Of a DNA stretch of 17,450 nt, positions 8,357 to 15,578 are shown piece by piece. Each line of letters starts with the position of its first letter. Position 1 is the stretch's first letter. Position numbers and translations under genes: made by a program. The notes under the pieces are model-generated. The model made no database searches. It was not told where the DNA came from and saw only the letters and a program-made list of their open reading frames with translations. Location: the NCBI GenBank assembly GCA_964398985.1, contig CAYNOS010000045.1:1-17450 (forward strand), read 5' to 3'. This DNA comes from CAYMRL01 sp964398985. GTDB lineage: Bacteria; Deinococcota; Deinococci; Deinococcales; Trueperaceae.

Positions 8357-9744
8357 GCGCGTCCCCCGAGGTGCTCCACGAAGCGCTCCACCAGCCGCTC
8401 CATGCCGACGCTGCGCGACGCCTTGAACAAGATGGCGGCGCCGGCAGGCACCTGTTCGAAGAGAGTGGCGGCCGCGTCGAGGTCGGGCACCGAGACGGCG
8501 GCCGGGTTGCCGTCCACGATGGCGGCCGCTTCTTCTCCGACGGCCACCACCAGGTCGAGCCCGACGGTGGCCTCGCCGAGCTCCTGGTGGCGTTGGCGGC
8601 TGAGTCGTCCGAGCTCGCGCATGTCGCCGAGGAACGCGACACGAGGTGCCGGCTCGAGCCTCAGCGCTTCGAGGGCGAGCGCTGACGAGGCGGGGTTCGA
8701 GTTGTAGACGTCGTCGATCACCACCAGCCGGTGGCCGTCAACGTGGTGTTCGGTGCGCTGGAGCCGGTGTTTCTCGAGCTTCGTGCTGGTCAGGCGCGCG
8801 GCGGCCAGGCCGGGCTCGACGCCGGACCGGATCGCGAACGCCAGCGCCAGGGCGGCGTTCTCCGCCATCGCGCGGCCGGGCCAGGGGAGCGGCAGCTCGA
8901 CGCCCAGGCCCCGTAGCGCGTGGGGCTCGCCCCGCTGCGGAGGCAGGAGCTCGAAGTCGGTCACGTCCGCCATGCAGGTGTCTCGCGCGGCTGCTGGGGC
9001 CGTCAGCACGCGCACGCCTGTCACGCTGCGCCTGAGGTCGAGGGGCAGTTGCATGGCGGCCGCGTACCCGGCGAAGCGCAGGCCGGGAGCAGCGGCGAGC
9101 AGCTTGCCCTTCTCTGCGGCCACGGTCTCGACGTCGCCGAAGGCGCTCAGGTGCGCCTCGGCGATGGTGGTCAGCAGGGCGTCGTCGGGGCGCGTGAGGT
9201 CGACGAGCTCTTCCATCTCGCCCAGCCTGTCGATGCCGAGCTCGAGCACGAGCGGCGAACCGCGGGCGCCTTCGGTGAGCGCCACGCCGGACGTCTTCTC
9301 GCCGGCGTCGCTGGCGGCAGCCTCGACGAGCGCGGCAACCAGCGCTGGCGGGGTGTTCAGGTTCCCGGGTGTCGCGCGGGCCGCGAGCGCTGCGGCGGTC
9401 ATGCTCTTCACGGTCGTCTTGCCGGTGGATCCGGTGACCGCGATGACTCGCGCCGCGATCAGCGAGCGGGCGCGGCGGCCGAGAGCCGCGAGTGCCCGGT
9501 GGGCGTCGTCAACGATCAGGGTCCTGGCGTGCGGCCGGTCGGAGACGATGTAGGCGGCGCCCGCCGCCAGCGCTCGGTCGGCATGCTCGATGCCGTGACG
9601 CGCGCTGCCGGGGAGCGCGAAGAACACGTCCCCGGGCCGCACCTTGCGGCTGTCGTAGGCCACCCCCCAGGCGGGCTTCAGCGACTCGTCAGGTGGTGCC
9701 GCTCCCAGCAGCGAGGCGAGTTGTTGCGGGTCCAGCAGCGTCAT
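8353..9744 (-). CDS. murF: UDP-MurNAc-tripeptide--D-Ala-D-Ala ligase MurF
   Basis: Cytoplasmic ATP-dependent ligase that adds the D-Ala-D-Ala dipeptide to the UDP-MurNAc-tripeptide. 463 residues. The N-terminal substrate domain carries DSRKVRPGDVFFAL (31-44); the P-loop is VTGSTGKTTVK (103-113); then TPPALV, VLELGIDRLGEM, the IAEAHL segment, ENAALALAFA, DVYNSNPASS, the DMRELG motif and KASRSVGMERL at the C-terminus. All key motifs are present. The ATG at 9744 is preceded by GGGAG ten bases upstream. Unlike most genes in this cluster it does not overlap its upstream neighbour: 69 nt separate it from ftsI, and the murE gene that normally lies between them is missing. Confidence 0.96.
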   Translation of the reverse strand: MTLLDPQQLASLLGAAPPDESLKPAWGVAYDSRKVRPGDVFFALPGSARHGIEHADRALAAGAAYIVSDRPHARTLIVDDAHRALAALGRRARSLIAARVIAVTGSTGKTTVKSMTAAALAARATPGNLNTPPALVAALVEAAASDAGEKTSGVALTEGARGSPLVLELGIDRLGEMEELVDLTRPDDALLTTIAEAHLSAFGDVETVAAEKGKLLAAAPGLRFAGYAAAMQLPLDLRRSVTGVRVLTAPAAARDTCMADVTDFELLPPQRGEPHALRGLGVELPLPWPGRAMAENAALALAFAIRSGVEPGLAAARLTSTKLEKHRLQRTEHHVDGHRLVVIDDVYNSNPASSALALEALRLEPAPRVAFLGDMRELGRLSRQRHQELGEATVGLDLVVAVGEEAAAIVDGNPAAVSVPDLDAAATLFEQVPAGAAILFKASRSVGMERLVERFVEHLGGRA

Positions 9745-9813
9745 CGCTCCGCGTCTCCCAATGCATGACTACTTTACACAACATGTGCAAGATGTTGCGC
9801 ATGTCCCCTTGGC
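9745..9813 (-). other. ftsI-murF intergenic linker with inverted repeat
   Basis: This is the only sizeable non-coding gap inside the dcw cluster and it is visibly AT-richer than its surroundings. It contains the inverted repeat CAACAT-N7-ATGTTG (9779-9797) and a TAAAGT hexamer (9776-9771, minus strand) that could be a weak -10 box for murF; no matching -35 is visible. It occupies the usual murE position. Function is unknown: possible deletion scar, internal promoter or processing site. Confidence 0.5.
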
Positions 9814-11283
9814 TCACCTACCGGCAACTACTGTGTCGGGCCGGGGTCCTTGCCCCCAACTCGCGAGGATCTCGCTGCCGATGGCGCGGAACAGCGGCGC
9901 CACAGTGTAGGTGCTGGAGGTGTTGACCTGCGGCTTGTGCAGGGAGACGACGACGACCACCTGCGGTCGCTCGACCGGGAACATGCCGGCGAACGTGACG
10001 GCGTACTCGCCGGGCACGTAGGTTCCCGAGGTGACGTCGTAGATGTCAGCGGTGCCGGTCTTGCCGGCGGAGCTGACCGACGGCAGCGCGGCCGCAGCGA
10101 GGCCACCGGTCTGCATGACCCGCCCCAGCATGCTGCGCACGCCCTGAGCCACCTCGGGGCTGAGCACGCGGTGCGGAGCCGGCAGCTGCTCGCTCTCGGT
10201 GAGGCGCGGGGGCACGTAGACGCCGTCGTTGGCGATCACCGAGTAGGCGGCTGCGAGATGCAGCGCGGTCGTCGACAGGTTCTGTCCGATGCTGTTGGCT
10301 GCGTGGTCCTGCGGCACCCAGCGGAACCAGTCGTTGAGGATGCCGCTGCGGGTGTAAGTGGTGGTGAGGTCGAGAGGCTGGCCGATGCCGAAGCGCAGCA
10401 GCCACTCGTGGAGCTCGGCACTCGAGAAGCGTTGGCCCAGGTGGATCATGCCCGAGTTGCTCGAGTACGCCAGCACCTCGGCGACGCTCAGGACGCTCTC
10501 GTGCTGTGCGACGTCACGGAAGGTCTTCTCGCCAACGCGCAGGGTCATCGGGCTGTCGACCAGCTCGCCGGGGGCGAGCCTGCCGCTCTCGAGGAGACCG
10601 GCGACCACCAGCGGTTTGATCACCGAGCCGGGCTCGTAGACCTGGGTGAACGGCCGGTTCGCGAGCTGCTCGCGGTTCGCGTCCGCGAACGCTTCGGGGT
10701 CGTAGCTCGGGTAGCTGGCGGCGGCGAGGATCCGGCCGCTGCCTACCTCAACCACCACCGCTGAGCCGCTCTCGGCCCCGTGCGTCAGCGCCGCCTCCGC
10801 GACCAGGCGCGCCGCCACCGCTTGGACCGTGGGGTCGAGAGTCAGCACCACGTCCACGCCCGCCGCCAGCTCCGCATCGAGGAAGTACTCGAGACCCTCG
10901 AGACCGTAGCGTCCGTCGGGCTGGACGCGCCCGGTGAAGCCGATGAGGTTGGCGGTCACGTCCCCGAACGGGTAGGTGCGTGCCGCGACCGGCCCGCCAG
11001 CCAGCACGGTGCCGTCGGCGGCCAGCAGAGCTCCCCGGGAGACGCTTTCGACCGGCGGCTGCGGGAAGCGTGCGACGCCGTCTTGCTGGCTGGCGAACGA
11101 GGCGAGCGCGGCCAACAGCGGCAGGAACAAGGTGGCCGTGATCAAGCGCGCTCGCTTGAGCTTGAGCTCCAGCACCGCCTGTGGTCCGCCAGGCAGCCGC
11201 AAGCGGCGCACCGCCGGTTCGGTCTTGGAGGGGGAGACGGGGATCTGCAGCGGGGTGCTGCGAGTGGGTGAGATCAGCGCCAT
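9814..11283 (-). CDS. ftsI: septal class B penicillin-binding protein FtsI (short)
   Basis: Transpeptidase that crosslinks septal peptidoglycan with FtsW; bitopic with a periplasmic catalytic domain. 489 residues: a 46-residue cytoplasmic tail, membrane helix at about 47-64, a short pedestal starting RGALLAADGTVLA (83-95), then the transpeptidase domain. Active-site motifs are SVIK (Ser220, Lys223), SSN (274-276) and KTG (408-410). It is clearly shorter than the 550-600 residues typical of FtsI, and the loss is in the pedestal, which runs from the RG motif to the ANLIG segment in under 35 residues. The ATG at 11283 overlaps ftsL by 10 nt, with GAGGA four bases upstream. No C-terminal PASTA domains are present. 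Confidence 0.94.
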   Translation of the reverse strand: MALISPTRSTPLQIPVSPSKTEPAVRRLRLPGGPQAVLELKLKRARLITATLFLPLLAALASFASQQDGVARFPQPPVESVSRGALLAADGTVLAGGPVAARTYPFGDVTANLIGFTGRVQPDGRYGLEGLEYFLDAELAAGVDVVLTLDPTVQAVAARLVAEAALTHGAESGSAVVVEVGSGRILAAASYPSYDPEAFADANREQLANRPFTQVYEPGSVIKPLVVAGLLESGRLAPGELVDSPMTLRVGEKTFRDVAQHESVLSVAEVLAYSSNSGMIHLGQRFSSAELHEWLLRFGIGQPLDLTTTYTRSGILNDWFRWVPQDHAANSIGQNLSTTALHLAAAYSVIANDGVYVPPRLTESEQLPAPHRVLSPEVAQGVRSMLGRVMQTGGLAAAALPSVSSAGKTGTADIYDVTSGTYVPGEYAVTFAGMFPVERPQVVVVVSLHKPQVNTSSTYTVAPLFRAIGSEILASWGQGPRPDTVVAGR

Positions 11284-11609
11284 ACGGTCCTCAGCTCCAG
11301 GGAAGTGGTCGGGTAGTCGAGAGTCGGGGCTTCCGAAGGGGCGACGAGCGTCGCTGCGCGCGCCTCGGGCACCGGCACCATGCCGTTGGCCACGGCCCAT
11401 TCGGCGGCGGCCGCGGGACCGTTGATCACGGCGGCATCGCGGCGCTCGACGGCGACGTTGGCGAGCAGCAGCTGCTTGGTGTCGAGCAGGTCGACCTGCT
11501 CGGCCAGCAGTTGGCGGTTGTTGGTGCCGACGAGGCTGAGGACCACCAGCAGCAGCAGGTAGAGAGGGATCAGCACGCCGAAGCGCTGGAGGCCGCGCAG
11601 TTCGTTCAC
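11274..11609 (-). CDS. ftsL: FtsL-like divisome protein
   Basis: Small bitopic protein, 111 residues, in the position between rsmH and ftsI where ftsL is found. A short cytoplasmic N-terminus (about 11 residues) precedes one strong membrane helix (about 12-28) and a heptad-like segment rich in Leu and polar residues (about 30-55). The segment AAAEWAVANGMVPVPEA resembles the C-terminal part of FtsL proteins. FtsL normally pairs with FtsB by coiled coil and activates FtsWI. FtsL sequences are poorly conserved, so the call rests on size, topology and location. GTG start overlaps the rsmH stop as GTGA. Confidence 0.8.
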   Translation of the reverse strand: MNELRGLQRFGVLIPLYLLLLVVLSLVGTNNRQLLAEQVDLLDTKQLLLANVAVERRDAAVINGPAAAAEWAVANGMVPVPEARAATLVAPSEAPTLDYPTTSLELRTVWR

Positions 11610-12499
11610 GCCGCCACCTTGGCTCCGGCCCTCAGCTTGGCGCTGCGGGCACGGGGATTGGTCTCGATCTCCGCTTCGCTGGGCGTCAGGGGCTTCTTCA
11701 GCAGCACCGCGAAGCGCGGGGAGTCCTTGAGGAAGCGCTTGACGATGCGGTCTTCGAGCGAGTGGTAGCTGATCACGACGATGCGACCGCCCGTCTCCAA
11801 CAGGCGAGAGGCCGCTTCCAGGCCCTCTTGCAGCGCACCGAGTTCGTCGTTGACGTGGATGCGGAGCGCCTGGAACGTGCGTCTGGCCGGGTGTTCGCGG
11901 CGGTGGCCCGGAGGGTAAGCAGAGGCGATCACTGCGGCGAGCCGGCCGGTCGTCACGATCGGGCTCTCGAGCCGCTCCTCGCCGATGCGGCGCGCGATGC
12001 GGCGGCTGTGACGCTCCTCGCCGTAGCGCCAGATGATGGCGGCCAGTTCCTCGACGGGGTAGTCGTTGACGACGTCGGCGGCGCTCTCGCCTTCGCTGCT
12101 CATGCGCATGTCGAGGGGGCCGTCGTGACGGAAAGCGAAGCCGCGGTCCTCCTCGCCCAACTGCATGGAGGAGACCCCGAGGTCGAGCAGGGCGCCCGCC
12201 AGGCTGGTGACGCCGTAACCGTGCGCCAGGCGCTCGAGTTCGCGGAAGTTGCCTCCGGCGAGCCGCAGGCGACCGGCGTGCTGCGCCTTGCTCAGGACCT
12301 CGTCGGCCGCGAGGTGAGTCGCCGCCTCGGGATCCTGATCGATGGCGAGCACGTTGGCTCCGGCCTCGAGGAGCAGCCGGGTGTGCCCGCCGGCGCCGAA
12401 GGTGCAGTCGGCGTACCAGCCGCCGGGTCGCACGGCGAGGTGCTCGATCACCTCGGCAGCCATGACGGGGACGTGCGGACGGGCCATCACCGAGGTCAC
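11606..12499 (-). CDS. rsmH: 16S rRNA m4C1402 methyltransferase RsmH (MraW)
   Basis: SAM-dependent N4-methyltransferase acting on C1402 of 16S rRNA, in the decoding centre. 297 residues, normal length. Motifs: HVPVMAAEV near the N-terminus, ADCTFGAGGHT (SAM motif I), LAIDQDPEA, LLDLGVSSMQL, GPLDMRM, the insertion domain, ARRTFQALRIHVNDEL, ISYHSLEDRIVKRF and the C-terminal NPRARSAKLRAG. I place the start at GTG 12499, which overlaps the mraZ stop (GTGA) and has GGGAG eight bases upstream. An internal ATG at 12487 (MARPHVPVM) is possible. Second gene of the dcw cluster, as in most bacteria. Confidence 0.96.
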   Translation of the reverse strand: MTSVMARPHVPVMAAEVIEHLAVRPGGWYADCTFGAGGHTRLLLEAGANVLAIDQDPEAATHLAADEVLSKAQHAGRLRLAGGNFRELERLAHGYGVTSLAGALLDLGVSSMQLGEEDRGFAFRHDGPLDMRMSSEGESAADVVNDYPVEELAAIIWRYGEERHSRRIARRIGEERLESPIVTTGRLAAVIASAYPPGHRREHPARRTFQALRIHVNDELGALQEGLEAASRLLETGGRIVVISYHSLEDRIVKRFLKDSPRFAVLLKKPLTPSEAEIETNPRARSAKLRAGAKVAA

Positions 12500-12924
12500 C
12501 CGATCAGCTCCCGCAGCAGTTCCGGGGCTGGCGGGCTGTCTTGCACGGCTGTGAGGTTGTCGTTCCAGAGCTTGTCGTTCCAGATCTCGAGGCGGTTCGG
12601 AGCGCCGACCACCATCACGTTGCCTTGCAGCTTGGCGAACTCGCGCAGTGTGGCGGGCAGCGAGATGCGTCCGGTGGAGTCGAGCCTTGCCTTGGAGGCG
12701 CCGGAGTAGAAGAAGCGCACGAAGTTCCGCGAGCTCGGGTCGGTGAGCGGGAGCTCCGTCAGCCGCTGCTCGATGTGCTGCCAGGCGGACAGGGGAAAGA
12801 CGAACAGACAGCCGTCCATGCCGCGGGTGATGACCATGCCGTCCTCGACGAAGTCGCGGAAGGCCGGAGGCACGATCACCCGCCCTTTGTCATCGACGCT
12901 GTACTGGTGCTCGCCGAACGGCAT
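12496..12924 (-). CDS. mraZ: transcriptional regulator MraZ
   Basis: DNA-binding protein of the SpoVT-AbrB fold, first gene of dcw clusters and known in E. coli to repress its own operon through TGGGN repeats. 142 residues with two swapped-hairpin repeats: EHQYSVDDKGRVIVPPAFR (about 5-23) and ARLDSTGRISLPATLREF (about 79-96), each containing the DxxGR core. The ATG at 12924 is preceded by GAGGAG eleven bases upstream. The leader between the candidate promoter (about 13015-13043) and the start is about 90 nt and contains a 6-bp GCCTCG/CGAGGC hairpin. The matching operator is annotated separately. Confidence 0.97.
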   Translation of the reverse strand: MPFGEHQYSVDDKGRVIVPPAFRDFVEDGMVITRGMDGCLFVFPLSAWQHIEQRLTELPLTDPSSRNFVRFFYSGASKARLDSTGRISLPATLREFAKLQGNVMVVGAPNRLEIWNDKLWNDNLTAVQDSPPAPELLRELIG

Positions 12925-13014
12925 TGACGAAACGTCTCCTCGTGTGGGCCAGCACTGCGGCCGTTTCTGGGATGCCTCGCGCCTCGAGGCTGAGTACGGG
13001 ACAAGGCTGGAGGG

Positions 13015-13043
13015 ACTCTACCACAATCTCCCACACTTTCCCA
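13015..13043 (-). promoter_or_regulatory. candidate MraZ operator and dcw promoter
   Basis: On the minus strand three boxes TGGGA (13043-13039), TGGGA (13033-13029) and TGGTA (13023-13019) lie with exact 5-nt spacers, a 10-bp period. This is the arrangement known for MraZ binding (TGGGN repeats) upstream of mraZ. A TAGAGT hexamer (13020-13015) overlapping the last box is a possible -10; the -35 region would then fall on the first box and has no good match. A further TGGGA stands at 13085-13081. The site lies between the rnpB terminator and mraZ, as expected for an autorepressor. Confidence 0.75.
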
Positions 13044-13095
13044 CGAATGTCTCATGTGGGCGCCGGTTGTGGCGAATCTCTCCCACCGGGGCCAA

Positions 13096-13126
13096 CGAAA
13101 GGTGGCGGCCGCTGTCGCGACCGCCA

Positions 13127-13127
<1 letters not shown>
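13096..13127 (-). terminator. intrinsic terminator after rnpB
   Basis: An 11-bp stem (arms 13117-13127 and 13102-13112, one G-U pair) with the 4-base loop GACA lies directly after the RNase P RNA. It is followed on the minus strand by CTTTCGTT, a short, interrupted T-run. It would separate rnpB from the dcw transcription unit. Confidence 0.7.
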
Positions 13128-13540
<413 letters not shown>

Positions 13541-13545
13541 CAAGC

Positions 13546-13554
13546 ATTCTAGCA
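13546..13554 (-). promoter_or_regulatory. extended -10 promoter of rnpB
   Basis: TGC followed by TAGAAT (13551-13546, minus strand), a 5/6 match to the -10 consensus with the TGn extension. It lies 6 nt before the predicted 5' end of the RNase P RNA. No convincing -35 is visible. Confidence 0.7.
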
Positions 13555-13585
13555 CGTTGGCGCCGTGCTCGAGCCTGCGCCACAC

Positions 13586-13622
13586 GCGCGCGGGACCGGC
13601 CACTGGTGCCGGTCCCGCGCGC
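13586..13622. terminator. perfect 15-bp hairpin between bmp gene and rnpB
   Basis: Arms 13586-13600 and 13608-13622 are perfectly complementary (15 bp, nearly all G-C) with a 7-base loop. It lies 43 nt after the stop of the BMP-family gene and upstream of the rnpB promoter. No T-run follows on either strand, so it is a strong structure but an atypical terminator; a 3'-end stabilising hairpin is an alternative. Confidence 0.6.
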
Positions 13623-13665
13623 TCACGCCCCGGTTCAGAGAACGGGGCGGCTTGGTCTTCGCGCG

Positions 13666-14781
13666 CTAGAGCTCGCGGTAATCGGTGACGACGATGCTGC
13701 CGTCGATGATCTGCTGCTTGACGTTGGCGATCTCCTCGACCAGCCACTGGGGCACGAGCGCCTCGTTGTACTCATCGAGCGCCCAGTCGACGCCGTCCTC
13801 GGCCAGGCCCAGGTTGAGGATGCCGGCCTGGAAGGTGCCGTTGACGATGTCGACGGCGGCGTTGTAGGAGGCCACGTCGACGCGCTTGAGCATGCTGCTG
13901 AGGCCGTAGTTCAGGGTGCTGGGGTCGGCGTCGGTATCGCCGAGGTAGTTCATGTTGCTGTCGACGCCGATGAAGAACACCGGCTTGCTGTCGGCGCCGC
14001 AGGCCGCGGCGTGCGCCGCCGAGACGGCGACGTTGGCGAGCTGGTCATCGAGCGGCGTGACGCGCGCGTTGGCACCAGGGGTGAAGCACATGCGCTCGTT
14101 GGCCCAGTCGACGACGCCGAGCGTGCTGCCACCCGCCGCCGCGTAGACGATGTCGGCGCCCTGCGCGTGCTGGGTGCTGGCAAGCTCCTTGGCGCGCGCC
14201 GGATCGTTCCAGGCGTCGGGCGTGACGCCGACGTAGTTGCTGATGATCGTGCAGTCGGAGCAGGCGGCCATGACGCCTTCCTGGTAGCCGAGGTCGAAGG
14301 CGCGGATCAGCGGGATGTCCATGCCACCGACGAAGCCGACGACGCCGGTGCGCGTCAGGCTGCCCGCCAGGTACCCGACCAGGAAGCTGCCTTCTTGCTC
14401 CTTGAACAGGACGCTCTGGACGTTGTCGGCCTCGACCACGCCGTCCAGTAGCACGAACGAGGTGTCCGGGAACTGACGCGAGTTGGCCGCGATCGAGTCG
14501 GTCTGGTTGAACCCGGGGGCGATCAGCAGTTCGGCGCCCTGTCCGGCGATGCGACGCTGTCCGTCGGCGGCGGTCTCAGGGGTGCCCTCGAACTCGACGA
14601 GTTCGATCTCGTAGCCTTCGGTCGTCAGGTCGGCGATGGCGCGTTCCATCCCGCGGAACGTGCCCTCGTTGAAGGAGCGGTCGAACTTGCCGCCAGCGTC
14701 GTAGACGATGCCGAAGACGAAGTCTTGGGCCATCCCCACGGTCAGTAGTAGTGCAGCAGCGGTGATCAGAAGTTTGCGCAT
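13666..14781 (-). CDS. BMP-family (PnrA/TmpC-like) substrate-binding protein
   Basis: Periplasmic binding protein of the BMP family, whose characterised members bind nucleosides or similar ligands for ABC import. 371 residues. A Sec signal peptide (MRKLLITAAALLLTVGMAQ, 1-19) lacks a lipobox Cys, so the protein looks soluble rather than lipid-anchored. The mature part starts DFVFGIVYDAGGKFDRSFN, matching the family's DxSFN signature at 34-38. It continues with LLIAPGFNQ, the GYLAG block, VGFVGGMDIP, DIVYAAAGGSTLG and FFIGVDSN. The ATG at 14781 has AGAGGA seven bases upstream. No ABC ATPase or permease gene is adjacent in this window, so transport partners must be elsewhere. The ligand cannot be assigned from sequence alone. 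Confidence 0.93.
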   Translation of the reverse strand: MRKLLITAAALLLTVGMAQDFVFGIVYDAGGKFDRSFNEGTFRGMERAIADLTTEGYEIELVEFEGTPETAADGQRRIAGQGAELLIAPGFNQTDSIAANSRQFPDTSFVLLDGVVEADNVQSVLFKEQEGSFLVGYLAGSLTRTGVVGFVGGMDIPLIRAFDLGYQEGVMAACSDCTIISNYVGVTPDAWNDPARAKELASTQHAQGADIVYAAAGGSTLGVVDWANERMCFTPGANARVTPLDDQLANVAVSAAHAAACGADSKPVFFIGVDSNMNYLGDTDADPSTLNYGLSSMLKRVDVASYNAAVDIVNGTFQAGILNLGLAEDGVDWALDEYNEALVPQWLVEEIANVKQQIIDGSIVVTDYREL

Positions 14782-14802
14782 GCGTTGGTCCTCTCTAGGA
14801 GA

Positions 14803-14827
14803 GTGAAATTGTTCACCATTATGGTGA
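14803..14827. promoter_or_regulatory. palindromic operator candidate at the bmp start site
   Basis: TCACCAT-T-ATGGTGA (14813-14827) is a perfect 7-bp inverted repeat around one base. It is overlapped by a second repeat GTGAA-N4-TTCAC (14803-14816). Together they cover about +1 to +25 of the transcript predicted from the -10 box at 14839-14834. This geometry suits a repressor. The cognate regulator is unknown. Confidence 0.5.
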
Positions 14828-14833
14828 TGGCTA

Positions 14834-14842
14834 ACTATAGCA
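14834..14842 (-). promoter_or_regulatory. extended -10 promoter of the BMP-family gene
   Basis: TGC followed by TATAGT (14839-14834, minus strand), a 5/6 -10 match with TGn extension, 52 nt upstream of the ATG. No good -35 is seen at 16-18 nt. The palindrome at 14813-14827 begins where transcription should start. Confidence 0.65.
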
Positions 14843-14912
14843 ACCCCGATGGGAGCGCACATCGAGTCGGGCCGCCCGTGTCTTGAGACTTCCTTGAGCG
14901 TCGCTCCGGCGC

Positions 14913-14940
14913 CTCACCGAAACTCACCGAACCTCACCGC
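14913..14940. repeat. three tandem 10-bp repeats (CTCACCGAAN)
   Basis: Three direct copies of CTCACCGAA-type sequence start at 14913, 14923 and 14933, the third diverging after CTCACCG. They span the carbonic anhydrase stop codon and lie upstream of the bmp promoter. The TCACC core is the same as the half-site of the palindrome at 14813-14827. They may be regulatory, or a simple slippage repeat. Confidence 0.6.
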
Positions 14941-15578
14941 GGGGTCGGTTGCCTGCCCTCGAGGTCCGCGGGTTCCGAGACCGCCCCGCCGAGCTCGCGC
15001 AGGCGTCCGTCGGCGAGCCGGTAGATCCAGGCGTGCGCGCTCAGCTGCTGCCCGCGACTCCAAGCCTCCTGAACGATGCTCGTGCGGCAGAGGTTGGCCA
15101 CCTGCGCCAGCACGTTGAACTCGCACAGCCTGTCGGCGCGCTCGGCTTCGTCGAGTCCGTCGAGCTCCTCGGCGTGAGCGGCGCGCACGCTCTCGACATG
15201 CTGCAACCAGGCGTCGATGAGGCCGAGCTTGGTGCCCGCGAGCGCCGCTCCGATTCCGCCACATCCGTAGTGACCGCAGACGATCACGTGCTCGACCTTG
15301 AGGACCTCGACCGCGAACTGCAAGACCGACAGGCAGTTCACGTCGCCGTCCACCACCAGGTTGGCGACGTTGCGGTGCACGAACACCTCGCCGGGAGGCA
15401 GGTCGACGATCTGGTTGGCCGGCACCCGGCTGTCGGAGCAGCCGATCCACAAGAAGCGCGGCGTCTGTTGGCGCTTGAGGCGCTGGAAGTAGTCGGGATC
15501 GGCGTCGACCATGCGCCGAGCCCATGCGCGGTTGCTGCGCAGCAGGTCGGTGGGGCTCGGTCGCCGCCGCTCGGTCAG
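14934..15578 (-). CDS. beta-class carbonic anhydrase, probable CTG start
   Basis: Zinc enzyme interconverting CO2 and bicarbonate; cytoplasmic. About 214 residues from the proposed start. Zinc and active-site residues are visible: CSDSR (Cys47, Asp49, Arg51), HRNVAN (68-73), and CGHYGCGG (His103, Cys106). The N-terminal LLRSNRAWARR motif typical of bacterial beta enzymes lies at 12-22. There is no ATG, GTG or TTG between that motif and an in-frame GTG at 15674 deep inside the upstream gene. CTG at 15578 overlaps the upstream stop as CTGA and has AGGA seven bases before it, so I chose it. The Arg-rich extension from the GTG at 15674 reads like a shadow of the upstream gene. Co-transcribed with the NYN gene. 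Confidence 0.92.
   Translation of the reverse strand: MTERRRPSPTDLLRSNRAWARRMVDADPDYFQRLKRQQTPRFLWIGCSDSRVPANQIVDLPPGEVFVHRNVANLVVDGDVNCLSVLQFAVEVLKVEHVIVCGHYGCGGIGAALAGTKLGLIDAWLQHVESVRAAHAEELDGLDEAERADRLCEFNVLAQVANLCRTSIVQEAWSRGQQLSAHAWIYRLADGRLRELGGAVSEPADLEGRQPTPR

Noticed and set aside
9738..9803. possible micro-ORF starting ATGCGCAACATC in the ftsI-murF linker
   Set aside because: The ATG has only a GGGGA placed too close, and the frame soon runs into murF in another frame with no sign of selection.
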